Below, piece after piece: positions 42,401-50,171 of a DNA stretch of 64,000 bases. The translations under genes and the position numbers were made by a program. Under the pieces are notes generated by a model that searched no databases, was not told where the DNA came from, and saw nothing but the letters and a program-made list of their open reading frames with translations. This DNA comes from DASUPK01 sp963795665 (GTDB taxonomy: Bacteria; Actinomycetota; Thermoleophilia; Solirubrobacterales; 70-9), in contig CAWCIP010000016.1 of assembly GCA_963795665.1 (NCBI GenBank), positions 37,841 through 101,840 of the forward strand, in the 5' to 3' direction. The stretch's first letter is position 1. Every line of letters starts with the position of its first letter.

Positions 42401-43770
42401 GCACCCTGCTCGACGGCGACATCGATGGTGCGGAGCGCCTGGCGCAGCAGGCGAGACGAGCCGGCCAGCGAGCCGAACAGCAAGTCGCCGAGCAGTTCTA
42501 CGGGATCCAGATGACCCAGATCCGCAGCCTGCAGGGTCGCGCCGGCGAGCTGCTTCCGGCGGTTCGCGATCTCGCCGAGCGGTTCCCCGGGATTCCGGCA
42601 TGGCGCGGCGGGGTGATCACGCTCGCCGCCCGCTCCGGCGACTTCGAGCTGGCGCGCCGGGAGCTTGAGCGCTTCGCCGACGACGACTTCTCGGCGATTC
42701 CCAGGGACGTCAACTGGACCGCTGGGATGGGCCTGCTGGCCGAGGCCATCGCCCTGGTCGGCGACATCGATCGTGCCGGGCGGGCTTACGACGAGCTGCT
42801 CCCGTACGAGGGCCTGGTGATCGTCGTCGCCCGGGCTGTCGGCTGCAACGGTCCGATCGATCGCGTCCTCGGGCTGCTTGCCCAAACCCTGGACCGGGTT
42901 GACGACGCCGAGCGGCACCTGGGGAACGCAGTCGAAATCTCGACCCGGATGGGCGACCGGCCCGGCATGGCACTCAGCGGACTCGCTCTGGCCGAGCTGC
43001 TGCTCGTTCGCGATGAATCGAACGACCGCGAGCTCGCCCTCGAGATGCTCTCGACGGTGCTGGGCACGGCCCGCGAGATGGGCGCGCGGTGGATCGTCGA
43101 GCGGGCCCTGCGTGACCGCCTCGACGCTCAGGGACTGACCGGCGTCGACGTGACGACCTCGATCGACGACATGGTCTCCGCGCTGGAGGACGAGCGCCCG
43201 GACATGCGCGCTCACGCCGCGCCCGACGGCACCGTCGCGATCCTGTTCAGCGACATCGAGGACTCGACGGTCCTCACCGAGAAGCTCGGTGACGAGCAAT
43301 GGCTCGAGGTCCTGCGCGAGCACAACGCGATCTTCCGCGAGCAGATCTCGCGCCACGAGGGCTATGAGGTGAAGAGCCAGGGCGACGGCTTCATGCTCGC
43401 CTTCCCGGATCCCGGCGAGGCCCTCACCTGCGCGATCGAGGTGCAGCGCGCCTTCGCGGAGCGCGAGCGCGACGGTAGTGGAGAGTCACTCCGCGTCCGG
43501 ATGGGCCTCCACACCGGCGAGGTGATCTCGGAGGAGGGGGACTACTTCGGCAAGAACGTGATCCTCGCCGCCCGGATCGCCGCCCAGGCGCTCGGCGGTG
43601 AGATCCTCGTCTCCGAGGAGATGCGGGAGGCGGCGTCGGTTGGAAACGGCGACGGCCTGCGCTTCGACGACGGCCGGGAGCTCGAGCTCAAGGGCCTGGC
43701 CGGCAGCCACCGAGTCTTCCGGGCCCAGTGGGCGGAGTCTGACGCGGCCTCTCCAGCCTCCGCTTCCTAG
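39439..43770 (+). CDS. Zinc ribbon / pseudokinase / AAA ATPase / class III cyclase regulator
   Basis: A 1443-aa multidomain signalling protein. Residues 1-25 are a zinc ribbon (CPSCGN, CDSCGN). 48-320 is a Ser/Thr kinase fold with GQGGRKRVY, HRDLKPAN at 172-179 and DFG at 192-194, but the ATP-anchoring lysine position in VAVALYD is D82, suggesting an impaired or atypical kinase. A STAND-type AAA ATPase follows (GEPGIGKT Walker A near 360, VLDDLHWAD Walker B), then TPR-like helices from about 740 to 1240. The last 180 residues are a canonical class III cyclase: FSDIEDST, EVKSQGDGFMLAF with its lysine, and YFGKNVILAARIA with Asn and Arg. Start ATG 39439; 42 bp from the divergent cyclase gene. 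Probably an integrator producing a cyclic nucleotide. Confidence 0.9.
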   Translation: MRCPSCGNENREGARFCDSCGNDLTAEPAVAEPRPEPLPADVPSEIAGRYRVRRFLGQGGRKRVYLSEDTATGTEVAVALYDTAGVGAGIQARARREAEAMRKLGDHPQVVTVLDTGEDGGNPFIVSRYMPGGDVAGLLSAAGGSLEVTRAVEIAADVTRALEHAHARGIVHRDLKPANVWIDDDGHARLGDFGLATTEARARVSGGTLVGTVAYLPPEQALGEAAGPKADLYSLGALLYEMLTGQPPFPGDDAVSIISQHLHADPVPPSRHNQQVPEALDPVVLELLAKRPEDRPASAGESRKQMLAALEEKPAESAEERRANPLEGLAGGVFVGRELELERLREAVDAALGGRGSLQLLVGEPGIGKTRGAEELATYARVSGARVYWGRCREDEGAPAYWPWVQAIRAYARDADPVALAWQLGAGAAEVAQLIPEVAEKLDIEPAKGTDSEEARFRLFDSVTSLMLAAARDRPIVIVLDDLHWADEPSLLLLLFAARELASSGLLILGTYRDVELGRHHPLARVLGEISGIEGSERIPLRGLSVGAVERYIEMTSGAAAPPGLAQAVQEQTDGNPFFVGEVVRLLASEGKLSSGGSVADLQIPQGVREVVGRRLDRLSERTNEALRVAAVIGRDFEEELVWRVADLRPEDLMTTAREAIAERLVTDLGDGHYSFAHALVRDTLYEELSPPKRSALHERAGLAIEEVCGGNVDERLGELAHHFLEAAPRGDLAKAIDYAQRAGEQDMEQLAYEDAVEVYGSALEVLDLMEGPDEAVRCSLLLSLGGAEAKSARVADAREAFERAAESARRLDDADSLVGATIGIAMMSDAGRLDEKLLALIDETLERIGPERTARRAALLSAKSAEMYWRDNDINESTRLVDEAIEIAREIDAPASLLPALQRKIFIPAGPGASRERLRLADEMLELGEATGNREAVLRAHGYRLWQFLELADMESVDRELSTYARLAEELRMPEHSWLTIALRGMRTLLDGDIDGAERLAQQARRAGQRAEQQVAEQFYGIQMTQIRSLQGRAGELLPAVRDLAERFPGIPAWRGGVITLAARSGDFELARRELERFADDDFSAIPRDVNWTAGMGLLAEAIALVGDIDRAGRAYDELLPYEGLVIVVARAVGCNGPIDRVLGLLAQTLDRVDDAERHLGNAVEISTRMGDRPGMALSGLALAELLLVRDESNDRELALEMLSTVLGTAREMGARWIVERALRDRLDAQGLTGVDVTTSIDDMVSALEDERPDMRAHAAPDGTVAILFSDIEDSTVLTEKLGDEQWLEVLREHNAIFREQISRHEGYEVKSQGDGFMLAFPDPGEALTCAIEVQRAFAERERDGSGESLRVRMGLHTGEVISEEGDYFGKNVILAARIAAQALGGEILVSEEMREAASVGNGDGLRFDDGRELELKGLAGSHRVFRAQWAESDAASPASAS

Positions 43771-43792
43771 GGCCAGCCCTTAGATTCGGGTG

Positions 43793-44392
43793 GTGAAAGA
43801 GGGGTACGTCACCCACACGATCGAGGTGCCGAGCGGTGAGCTTCGCGTGCTCCAGCCGGCCGAGGCCGCCGAGATCCCCGACGACCACCAGGTCGAATGG
43901 GCACCGCTCGCGCCCTACTGGTCGGTTCTCTGGCGCAGCGGGGTGGCCCTCGGACGCGAGCTCGACGGCGAGGAGATACGCGGCCTGCGAGTGGTCGAGC
44001 TCGGCTGCGGCCTCGCGGTTCCCAGCATCGCGGCGGCACGCGCCGGGGCGATCACGCTGGCGACCGACGCGGACCCCGAGGCGCTCGAGCTGGTCGCCTG
44101 CAACGCGCGCGCGAACTACGTGTTCGTCGAGACCGCCCAGGTCAAGTGGGCGGAGGCCGAGGAGCTTGTCGGCCGCGGGCCGTTCGACCTGGTGCTCGCC
44201 ACCGACGTCCTCTACGAGCGGCCCAGCGCGGCGCTCTTGCTGGAACTGCTGCCGCGCCTCGCTCCGGTTGCCTGGATCGCGGATCCCGGCCGGCCGGCGG
44301 CCGGCGCCTTCCTGGAGCAGGCCGAGCGCCGGTGGAAGGTGGAGCGACGGGAGCGCGGCGTGGTTAGCCTCTACAAGCTGGGGTTCAGCTGA
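43793..44392 (+). CDS. SAM-dependent methyltransferase, METTL21/NNMT-like
   Basis: A 199-aa class I methyltransferase. VVELGCGLAVPSIAAARAG is the SAM-binding motif I, ATDADPEAL motif II and FDLVLATDVLYE motif IV, the pattern seen in the small lysine-methyltransferase or nicotinamide-methyltransferase-like family. Of two adjacent GTG codons (43790, 43793), the second is chosen because TAGATT (43781-43786) then stands 6 nt upstream, the leaderless spacing. It follows the cyclase gene by about 20 bp and is followed after 2 bp by the NlpC/P60-like gene. Its protein or small-molecule target is unknown. Confidence 0.85.
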   Translation: MKEGYVTHTIEVPSGELRVLQPAEAAEIPDDHQVEWAPLAPYWSVLWRSGVALGRELDGEEIRGLRVVELGCGLAVPSIAAARAGAITLATDADPEALELVACNARANYVFVETAQVKWAEAEELVGRGPFDLVLATDVLYERPSAALLLELLPRLAPVAWIADPGRPAAGAFLEQAERRWKVERRERGVVSLYKLGFS

Positions 44393-44394
44393 CC

Positions 44395-45159
44395 ATGCTT
44401 CGCCGGAAAATTCTCGCTGTGCTGGCGCTCGCAGTGATCGCGGGAGCCGGGCTGATCGTGTTCGCGGGTTCGAAGCTCGCCTCTGGCGGCACTGATCCCG
44501 GCCCCAGCAGGCTGGCGGATACGAAGCTTGCTCCGCCGCCGTGGGAGCGGAACCCCGGCTACAAGCCGGGAGCGCCCCACGACTCCTCGGCCGGCAAGGA
44601 GAGGGCCCCGGCCAAGCCGGCGCCCGCCGCCCCGGTCGACCCGGTAACGGGCTTGCCGGCGGCCTCCGCGGGCACCAACGGCTCCTACACTCCGCCGCCC
44701 CCGGGCGAGCGAAGGCGCGTCTACACGGCAACCCATCCGGTCGGGGGCGTCGACTCCGCGATCCTGCTCAACCGGACCGCGCTCGCACCTCCATCCGCGC
44801 CTGATCCGATCCGGGCGATGATCAGCGCGGCCAACCTGATCGTCGGCCAGCCCTATCGGCTGGGCGGGGGGCACGGCTCATTTCAATCGAAGGGCTATGA
44901 CTGCTCCGGCGCAGTCAGCTACGCGCTCGCGGGCGCCGGATTGCTCCAGACCCCGTTGACATCCGGTCAGTTCATGGGATACGGGGCGCCGGGACGGGGG
45001 CAATGGCTGACCATCTACGCGAGCCCCAGCCACGTCTACGCGGTGATCGCGGGGCTGCGCTGGGACACCGTGGGGGACGCGAGAGGCTCCGGCCCGCGCT
45101 GGCATCCCTTCGACGCATATCCGAGCGGGTTCGCCGTGCGGCACGTCCCCGGCCTCTGA
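44395..45159 (+). CDS. Membrane-anchored NlpC/P60-like cell-wall hydrolase
   Basis: A 254-aa protein. A single hydrophobic helix (residues 4-24) acts as signal or anchor; residues 30-135 are a Pro/Ala-rich linker reaching into the wall. The catalytic domain begins about 138 (IRAMISAANLIVGQPYRLGGGHG); YDCSGAVSYAL gives the NlpC/P60 nucleophile C170, and SPSHVYAVIAGLRWDT the base H213. Such enzymes cut peptidoglycan stem peptides or act as amidases. It lacks the third polar residue in an obvious place. Two bases separate it from the methyltransferase gene. Confidence 0.8.
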   Translation: MLRRKILAVLALAVIAGAGLIVFAGSKLASGGTDPGPSRLADTKLAPPPWERNPGYKPGAPHDSSAGKERAPAKPAPAAPVDPVTGLPAASAGTNGSYTPPPPGERRRVYTATHPVGGVDSAILLNRTALAPPSAPDPIRAMISAANLIVGQPYRLGGGHGSFQSKGYDCSGAVSYALAGAGLLQTPLTSGQFMGYGAPGRGQWLTIYASPSHVYAVIAGLRWDTVGDARGSGPRWHPFDAYPSGFAVRHVPGL

Positions 45160-45179
45160 TCGCACTCTACGCTTCCGCG

Positions 45180-47660
45180 ATGTTTTCGGCCTTACTGGCG
45201 GGCGCGCTGATCGTCGTCGCCTCGCTCCTGCTCGGCTCGGCGATCATGGCGATCGCCGGCCTGCCGCGGCATTCCGCCGCAGGCCCCGCCACCGGGATCT
45301 CGGCGCTGCTGGTGATCTGCGGAATCGCGATCAAGCTGCCGGGCCACGCGGTCACGGCCGCGGTGGCAGTGGGCCTGGCGCTGATCGGCTGCTTCGTCGT
45401 CTTCGGGCGCACCCGGGCGCCGGCCGGCGCGGTGCGGACCGGCGCGATCGTCGCCGTCGTCGGGGCCGCACTCGTGGTGGCGATCCCGTTCGCCACCAGC
45501 GGCCGCGTGGGAATCCTCGGGCAGGGACTCGTCAACGACGACATGGCCTCCCATCTGCTCTTCACCGAGTGGATCAGCTCGCATGCGGGCCCGACCCCCG
45601 ACCTGATCAAGGACGGCTACCCGCTTGGCCCGCACGCGATCGTCGCGGCGACGGCGAAGGTGAGCGGGGCAAGCCTGATCGAGGGGTTCGCCGGGCTCAC
45701 GGGGGCCATCGCCGTCCTCCTGGCGCTGACCGCGTACGGGGTGCTGTCGGGCGTTCGAGGCTGGCTGCGCGTGCCCGCCGCCGTCCTCGCCGCCAGCCCG
45801 TATCTGGCGGCGGCCTATCTCGCCCAGGGCGCGTTCAAGGAGCCGTTGCTGGCCCTCGCGCTGCTCGGATTCGTGCTGGCGCTGCCGGCCCTGCGCGGCG
45901 TCTGGTCCGGCGCGGGGGGATCGGCCAAGGCTGCGATCCCGCTCGGGGTGATCGCCGCCGGCACGATCTACAACTACAGCTTCCCCGGCCTCGCCTGGCT
46001 GCTCGGCGCCGCCATCCTCTGGATGCTCGTCATCGCCCTTCGCGAGCGGGATGCAGCCCGCGGCCTGGTCGCCGGTCTTCGCCTGCGCGAGCGGCTCCGC
46101 AGTGCCAGATCGGCATTGGCGCTCGGCATCGGAATCCCGATCGTCGCTGCCCTGCCGGAGGTCTTCCGGCTGGCGAGCTTCTCGAGCTTCAAGGCGTTCA
46201 ATCCGTCGGGGACGGGACCGACGGTCGGGTTCGGCAACCTCCGCCAGCCGCTCAATCCACTGGAGGTGTTCGGGGTCTGGCCATCGGGCGAGTTCCGGAT
46301 CACCCCGGCGAACTCGACGACGCCCGAGATCGCCTTCTACCTGGGGGCGCTGCTCGCGCTCGCCGCCTTCGCCTGGGGGCTGGGCCGGGCCCTGTCCCGC
46401 CGCGAGTCCGCGCTGCCCTCGGCCCTGCTGGCGGCGACGCTGCTCTACCTCGCTTCGCTGGCGCTCGGCACCCCGTACACACAGGCCAAGGCGCTGGCGA
46501 TCGCCGCACCCCTGGTCATGGTGGTCGCGCTGCGGGGCCTGCTCTCGGCCGACTCGCTGCCGGGAGAGGAACGGGACGTTCCCGAGGGCGCCGGCTGGTG
46601 GCCGCCGCGCCTGCTGCGCCCGGTCGCCGGCTTAGCGGTGCCGCTGCTCACGATCGCGTTCGCGGCGGCCGCGGCCTTCTCGACCCTCCTGCCCCTGCGC
46701 CAGGCCGCCGTCGGGCCGGACTACCACCTCCAGGAGATGCTGCGGATGCGGCCGATCGTCGACGGGCAGAACGTGCTCTTCCTCGGCCGTGACAACTTCG
46801 TCTCCTGGGAGCTGATCGGCTCCGAGGTCTACGCGCCGATCACCAACCACTACGACGTCGAGGAGGTCCACCCGCTCTATCGCGCCACGGACCTGAACGC
46901 CAAGTTCGACTGGGACAACGTCCCGCCGTTCGTCATGAACCACTTCAACTGGGTGGTCACCACCAGCGCGGCGATGCAGAGCCAGGCCCCGGCGGGGTTC
47001 GTTCCTCGTCTGCGGACGGGCGACTTCATCCTCTGGCACCGCGACCACCCGGTCGGCCAGCGGCGCACGCTGTATGAGCCGATCAACCCGGGGGCTCCGC
47101 TCGACTGCGACAACCCGGAGCAGGCGCCCATCACCAGGGTCGGCGGGACGGCGACGGTCTTCACGGTCCAGCCGGTGATCGGCAAGGTCTGGAATCCGAG
47201 CCCGGCGCTGACGCAGACCAAGCCGGCCCACATGCGCCTCTACCTGACCCCCGGCCGATGGGACCTCTCGATCCAGTACGCCAGCACGCAGCCGCTCCAC
47301 CTGACCGCTGGCGGGCCCGGGCTCGCCTCGCCCTTCCGCACCGACCTGCGAACCAATCTGCTGTTCCGCGGGCCGTCGCCGTACTACCCCGTGGGCTCGC
47401 TGGAGGTCAAGCGGGCGGGAACAGTGATCGTCAACGTCGACGTCGGCGACCCGCCGCTGGTCGGCCGGCTGCTCCGCACGGAGAGCAAGGCCTACCTGAG
47501 CGGCCTGGCCGCCACCCGCTCGGACCCCGCGCGCGAGACGATCCCGCTCCGTCAGGCCTGCGGCCGCTACGTCGACTGGTACGAGGTCGCGCCTGGCACA
47601 CCCGCGAGCGCCCTCCGTGGCGTGGTCGCGCCACAGCCCCAGTCCATCGAGCCTGACTAG
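45180..47660 (+). CDS. Large polytopic membrane protein, GT-C-like
   Basis: An 826-aa integral membrane protein: about a dozen helices through residue 500, then a soluble C-terminal domain of roughly 280 residues ending in beta-rich repeats. The loop after helix 3 has NDDMASH with D120-D121 at the outer face, where GT-C glycosyltransferases keep the catalytic acids; this suggests a lipid-sugar-dependent glycosyltransferase working outside, but overall family membership is uncertain. ATG 45180 has TACGCT 6 nt upstream, so the mRNA is probably leaderless. A role in cell-wall glycan or glycoprotein assembly would fit the NlpC/P60 neighbour. Confidence 0.7.
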   Translation: MFSALLAGALIVVASLLLGSAIMAIAGLPRHSAAGPATGISALLVICGIAIKLPGHAVTAAVAVGLALIGCFVVFGRTRAPAGAVRTGAIVAVVGAALVVAIPFATSGRVGILGQGLVNDDMASHLLFTEWISSHAGPTPDLIKDGYPLGPHAIVAATAKVSGASLIEGFAGLTGAIAVLLALTAYGVLSGVRGWLRVPAAVLAASPYLAAAYLAQGAFKEPLLALALLGFVLALPALRGVWSGAGGSAKAAIPLGVIAAGTIYNYSFPGLAWLLGAAILWMLVIALRERDAARGLVAGLRLRERLRSARSALALGIGIPIVAALPEVFRLASFSSFKAFNPSGTGPTVGFGNLRQPLNPLEVFGVWPSGEFRITPANSTTPEIAFYLGALLALAAFAWGLGRALSRRESALPSALLAATLLYLASLALGTPYTQAKALAIAAPLVMVVALRGLLSADSLPGEERDVPEGAGWWPPRLLRPVAGLAVPLLTIAFAAAAAFSTLLPLRQAAVGPDYHLQEMLRMRPIVDGQNVLFLGRDNFVSWELIGSEVYAPITNHYDVEEVHPLYRATDLNAKFDWDNVPPFVMNHFNWVVTTSAAMQSQAPAGFVPRLRTGDFILWHRDHPVGQRRTLYEPINPGAPLDCDNPEQAPITRVGGTATVFTVQPVIGKVWNPSPALTQTKPAHMRLYLTPGRWDLSIQYASTQPLHLTAGGPGLASPFRTDLRTNLLFRGPSPYYPVGSLEVKRAGTVIVNVDVGDPPLVGRLLRTESKAYLSGLAATRSDPARETIPLRQACGRYVDWYEVAPGTPASALRGVVAPQPQSIEPD

Positions 47661-47669
47661 GATCGCCCG

Positions 47670-47756
47670 GTGCCCCGCCTCTGGGCAATCTGCATGGTGA
47701 TCATCGTGGTCTGCCTGCTGGCCTCGATGGTGATCGCCATCGTCAAGCTGACCTGA
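47670..47756 (+). CDS. 28-aa single-span membrane peptide
   Basis: GTG 47670 to TGA 47756 encodes MPRLWAICMVIIVVCLLAS followed by MVIAIVKLT: a basic N-terminus, one uninterrupted hydrophobic helix and a lysine near the C-terminus. TAGGAT (47658-47663) stands 6 nt before the start and begins at the stop codon of the preceding gene, the same leaderless promoter pattern as nearby genes. That pattern and the coherent membrane-helix composition support a real gene, but at this size it could be chance. Function unknown; small single-span proteins often modulate larger membrane complexes. Confidence 0.5.
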   Translation: MPRLWAICMVIIVVCLLASMVIAIVKLT

Positions 47757-47830
47757 GCGGGGAGTGCTGCGCCGGTTGGGCCGCGGCGAGTAGTATCGGC
47801 GCGCTAATCCCGGCGTTGGGAGGAGGAGGA

Positions 47831-48274
47831 ATGTTCGACCGCATAGTGGTTGGAACCGATGGCTCGGAGACCGCCACCGAGGCGGTTCGGACGGCAGTCG
47901 AACTGGCGAAGCTCTCAAAGGCGAAGCTCGAGATCGTCAGCGCCTACGAGCCCGTGCCGCAATCCCGCCTCAGGGAAGAGGGGGAGGGCATCGCGGGGGA
48001 CGTCTCCTACACCGTCAATCCGCGTGAGGACGTGCAGTTGGTCCTCGACCAGGCTGCCGCGGTGGCGAAGAAGGCGAAGGTCGACGTGGTGACCCACCCG
48101 CGCGAGGGCGAGCCCGCCGACGCGATCCTCGACGTGGCTGAGGAGAACAACGCCGATCTCGTCCTGGTCGGCAACAAGGGCATGACCGGGGCCAGGCGCT
48201 TCCTGCTGGGCAGCGTGCCAAACAAGATCTCGCACCACGCGCCCTGCGACGTCTGGATCGTAAAAACGACCTAG
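47831..48274 (+). CDS. Universal stress protein, UspA family
   Basis: A 147-aa single-domain Usp. IVVGTDGSETATEAVRTAVELA opens the alpha/beta fold, and GNKGMTGARRFLLGSVPNKISHHAPCDV contains the G-2x-G-9x-G(S/N) ATP-binding motif, so it likely binds ATP. Strong Shine-Dalgarno AGGAGGAGG ends just before ATG 47831; TAGTAT about 40 nt upstream is a possible -10. It is probably induced by starvation or redox stress. Its stop interlocks with that of the convergent subtilase gene in CTAG 48271-48274. Confidence 0.93.
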   Translation: MFDRIVVGTDGSETATEAVRTAVELAKLSKAKLEIVSAYEPVPQSRLREEGEGIAGDVSYTVNPREDVQLVLDQAAAVAKKAKVDVVTHPREGEPADAILDVAEENNADLVLVGNKGMTGARRFLLGSVPNKISHHAPCDVWIVKTT

Positions 48275-49614
48275 CAGCCCGGCGCCCTGGACCTGACCGC
48301 CGCCGCCGCGTCGACCAGTCCCGCTCCGAACAGGCGCGGGTCGTAGGGCTGGCCGAGCTGCGCGTCGGTGTGGCGGGCGGTGCCCTCGAGCTGGCATGCG
48401 ACCGCCGTGGGCGAGCTGCGGACGACGCGGCTCGCGATCACCATCGCGGCGACCCCCGAGACGTGCGCGGCGGCCATGGAGGTGCCCTCGTACCCGCCCG
48501 GATAGCCGAAGTTGGTGAATCCCGGGCCCTCGAAGGTGAGCTGGAAGATCGGCAACGCGCGCGTGAAGAGAGAGTCGTCCGTCCCGCAGCTGGTGAGCAG
48601 CGGAAAGCCGCCGCCCGGCGCCACCAGGTCCAGCCCGGCGCCCGTCCGGGAATCACTCGCGAGACAGGCGTCCTTGGTGGTCCGGCCCACGCCGATCACG
48701 TGCGGTGCGCCCGCCGGATAGGCCACGGGCTCGCCGTTCTCGTTCCCCGCCGCCGCGACGACCAGCGCGCCCTTCTTGAACGCGTACTTGACCGCCGAGC
48801 AGATGCCCTTGATCTTGGCGCAGCTGTTGACCCCGAGCGAGAACTCGAAGCTCATGTTGATCACCTGGGCCTTGTGGTTCGCGGCGAAGCGGATACCCCT
48901 GGCGATGTCGCGCGCCGTGCCGAAGCCCTCGGAGTCGAGCACTCGCACGGGGATGATCTTCGCCCGCGACGCAAGGCCGGTCAGCCCGACGTGGTTCCCG
49001 GTGCGCTCGCCGATGGTCCCCGCCACGTGGGTGCCATGCCCGTCCTGGTCGAGCGGCATGCGGTCCTTGTCGACGAAGTCGTAGCCGGGAAGGAACTGAC
49101 CGCGCGAGAAATCGGGGCTCTTGCGAAACCGAGGCTTCTTGGTCATGTAGGCGACGCCCGTGTCGAGGACGGCCACACGCGCCCCGCGACCCCCGGCGGC
49201 GCCGTCCTGCTTGAGGATGTCCCACGCCTCGGGAGCGTTGAGGCCGCCCTTCGCCTGGTACGCGCTCGCCGTCTCTCCGCAGAGAGAGCCGCAGGGCAGG
49301 AAGTTCCACTGCGTCCGCTGCCAGCCGCCGGGGACGCCTGACGGTCCCGGGTCATTCGGGATCCCCGAGGCGTGCGCGACGTAGTTGGGCACCGCGTAGT
49401 CGACCGCGGGATTGGCGTCGAGGGCTTGCTCCGCTGTGGACACGCCGACGCCCTCCGGCAGCTTGACGAGGTGCTCGCCGCCTCCATCGAAGCGGACGAG
49501 CAGCTCCCTGGGGACGAAGCCGTTGTGGTCGGGCGCCTCGGCAGCATGGGCGCCCGCGGCCGGGACGATGGCTGCGGTCAGGACGAGCGTGGTTGTGGCA
49601 ATCAGCTTTCGCAT
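48271..49614 (-). CDS. Secreted subtilisin-like serine protease (S8)
   Basis: A 447-aa preproprotein. A Sec signal peptide (MRKLIATTTLVLTAAIVPAAG, cleavage after AHA near residue 24) is followed by an inhibitor-like propeptide to about 130. The catalytic triad is D151 in VLDTGV, H193 in DGHGTHVAGT and S379 in GTSMAAAHVSG; N291 in AAAGNENG is the oxyanion residue. Eight or so cysteines in the mature part suggest disulfides. The protein ends at the domain, without an anchor, so it is released or wall-associated. GGGGAAC precedes the ATG. Confidence 0.93.
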   Translation of the reverse strand: MRKLIATTTLVLTAAIVPAAGAHAAEAPDHNGFVPRELLVRFDGGGEHLVKLPEGVGVSTAEQALDANPAVDYAVPNYVAHASGIPNDPGPSGVPGGWQRTQWNFLPCGSLCGETASAYQAKGGLNAPEAWDILKQDGAAGGRGARVAVLDTGVAYMTKKPRFRKSPDFSRGQFLPGYDFVDKDRMPLDQDGHGTHVAGTIGERTGNHVGLTGLASRAKIIPVRVLDSEGFGTARDIARGIRFAANHKAQVINMSFEFSLGVNSCAKIKGICSAVKYAFKKGALVVAAAGNENGEPVAYPAGAPHVIGVGRTTKDACLASDSRTGAGLDLVAPGGGFPLLTSCGTDDSLFTRALPIFQLTFEGPGFTNFGYPGGYEGTSMAAAHVSGVAAMVIASRVVRSSPTAVACQLEGTARHTDAQLGQPYDPRLFGAGLVDAAAAVRSRAPGC

Positions 49615-49703
49615 GTTCCCCAGTGCCCCTGCCTGAACACCGCCTGGCCCGAAAAGTTCCTGGTAAGGCGGGGGCGCGGCCCCGCCTCCATACTGCCGAA
49701 GCG

Positions 49704-50171
49704 ATGACCCCGACGGAGTTCAGCGACGTCGACCGGCGACACATGCAGACCGCCCTGCAGCTCGCGAGCAAGGCCGCGAAGCACGGGGACGTCCCGATCG
49801 GCGCGGTCGTGGCGCGCGGGGACGAGGTTCTGGGCGAGGCGGGCAACGAGCGCGAACTGCGCGGAGACCCGACCGCCCACGCCGAGGTGCTCGCCCTGCG
49901 CGCTGCCTCAGAGCGGCTGGGAGGCTGGCGGCTGCTGGAGACGACGATCTACGTCACGCTCGAGCCGTGTCCGATGTGCGCCGGTGCGATCACGCTGGCG
50001 AGGGTGCCGCGGCTTGTCTACGGGGCCGCGGACCCCAAGGGCGGAGCGGTCGGCGGCGTGATCGATCTGTTCGCCGAGCCAGTCGTCAACCACCGGCCGA
50101 CGGTTGAGAGCGGCCTGCTGGCAGAGAAGTCAGCCGCTCTGCTGGAGGCGTTCTTCTCGGACCGCCGCTAA
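49704..50171 (+). CDS. tadA: tRNA-specific adenosine deaminase
   Basis: A 155-aa zinc deaminase making inosine at the wobble base of tRNA-Arg(ACG). The zinc site is complete: HAEVLAL with the His and the proton-shuttle Glu, and PCPMCAGAITLARV with the two cysteines. DVPIGAVV and YGAADPKGGAVGG are TadA-specific blocks that separate it from cytidine deaminases. ATG 49704 is chosen; ATG 49743 would remove the first helix. Its TAA interlocks with the TAG of the convergent phosphotriesterase-like gene at 50168-50171. Confidence 0.92.
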   Translation: MTPTEFSDVDRRHMQTALQLASKAAKHGDVPIGAVVARGDEVLGEAGNERELRGDPTAHAEVLALRAASERLGGWRLLETTIYVTLEPCPMCAGAITLARVPRLVYGAADPKGGAVGGVIDLFAEPVVNHRPTVESGLLAEKSAALLEAFFSDRR

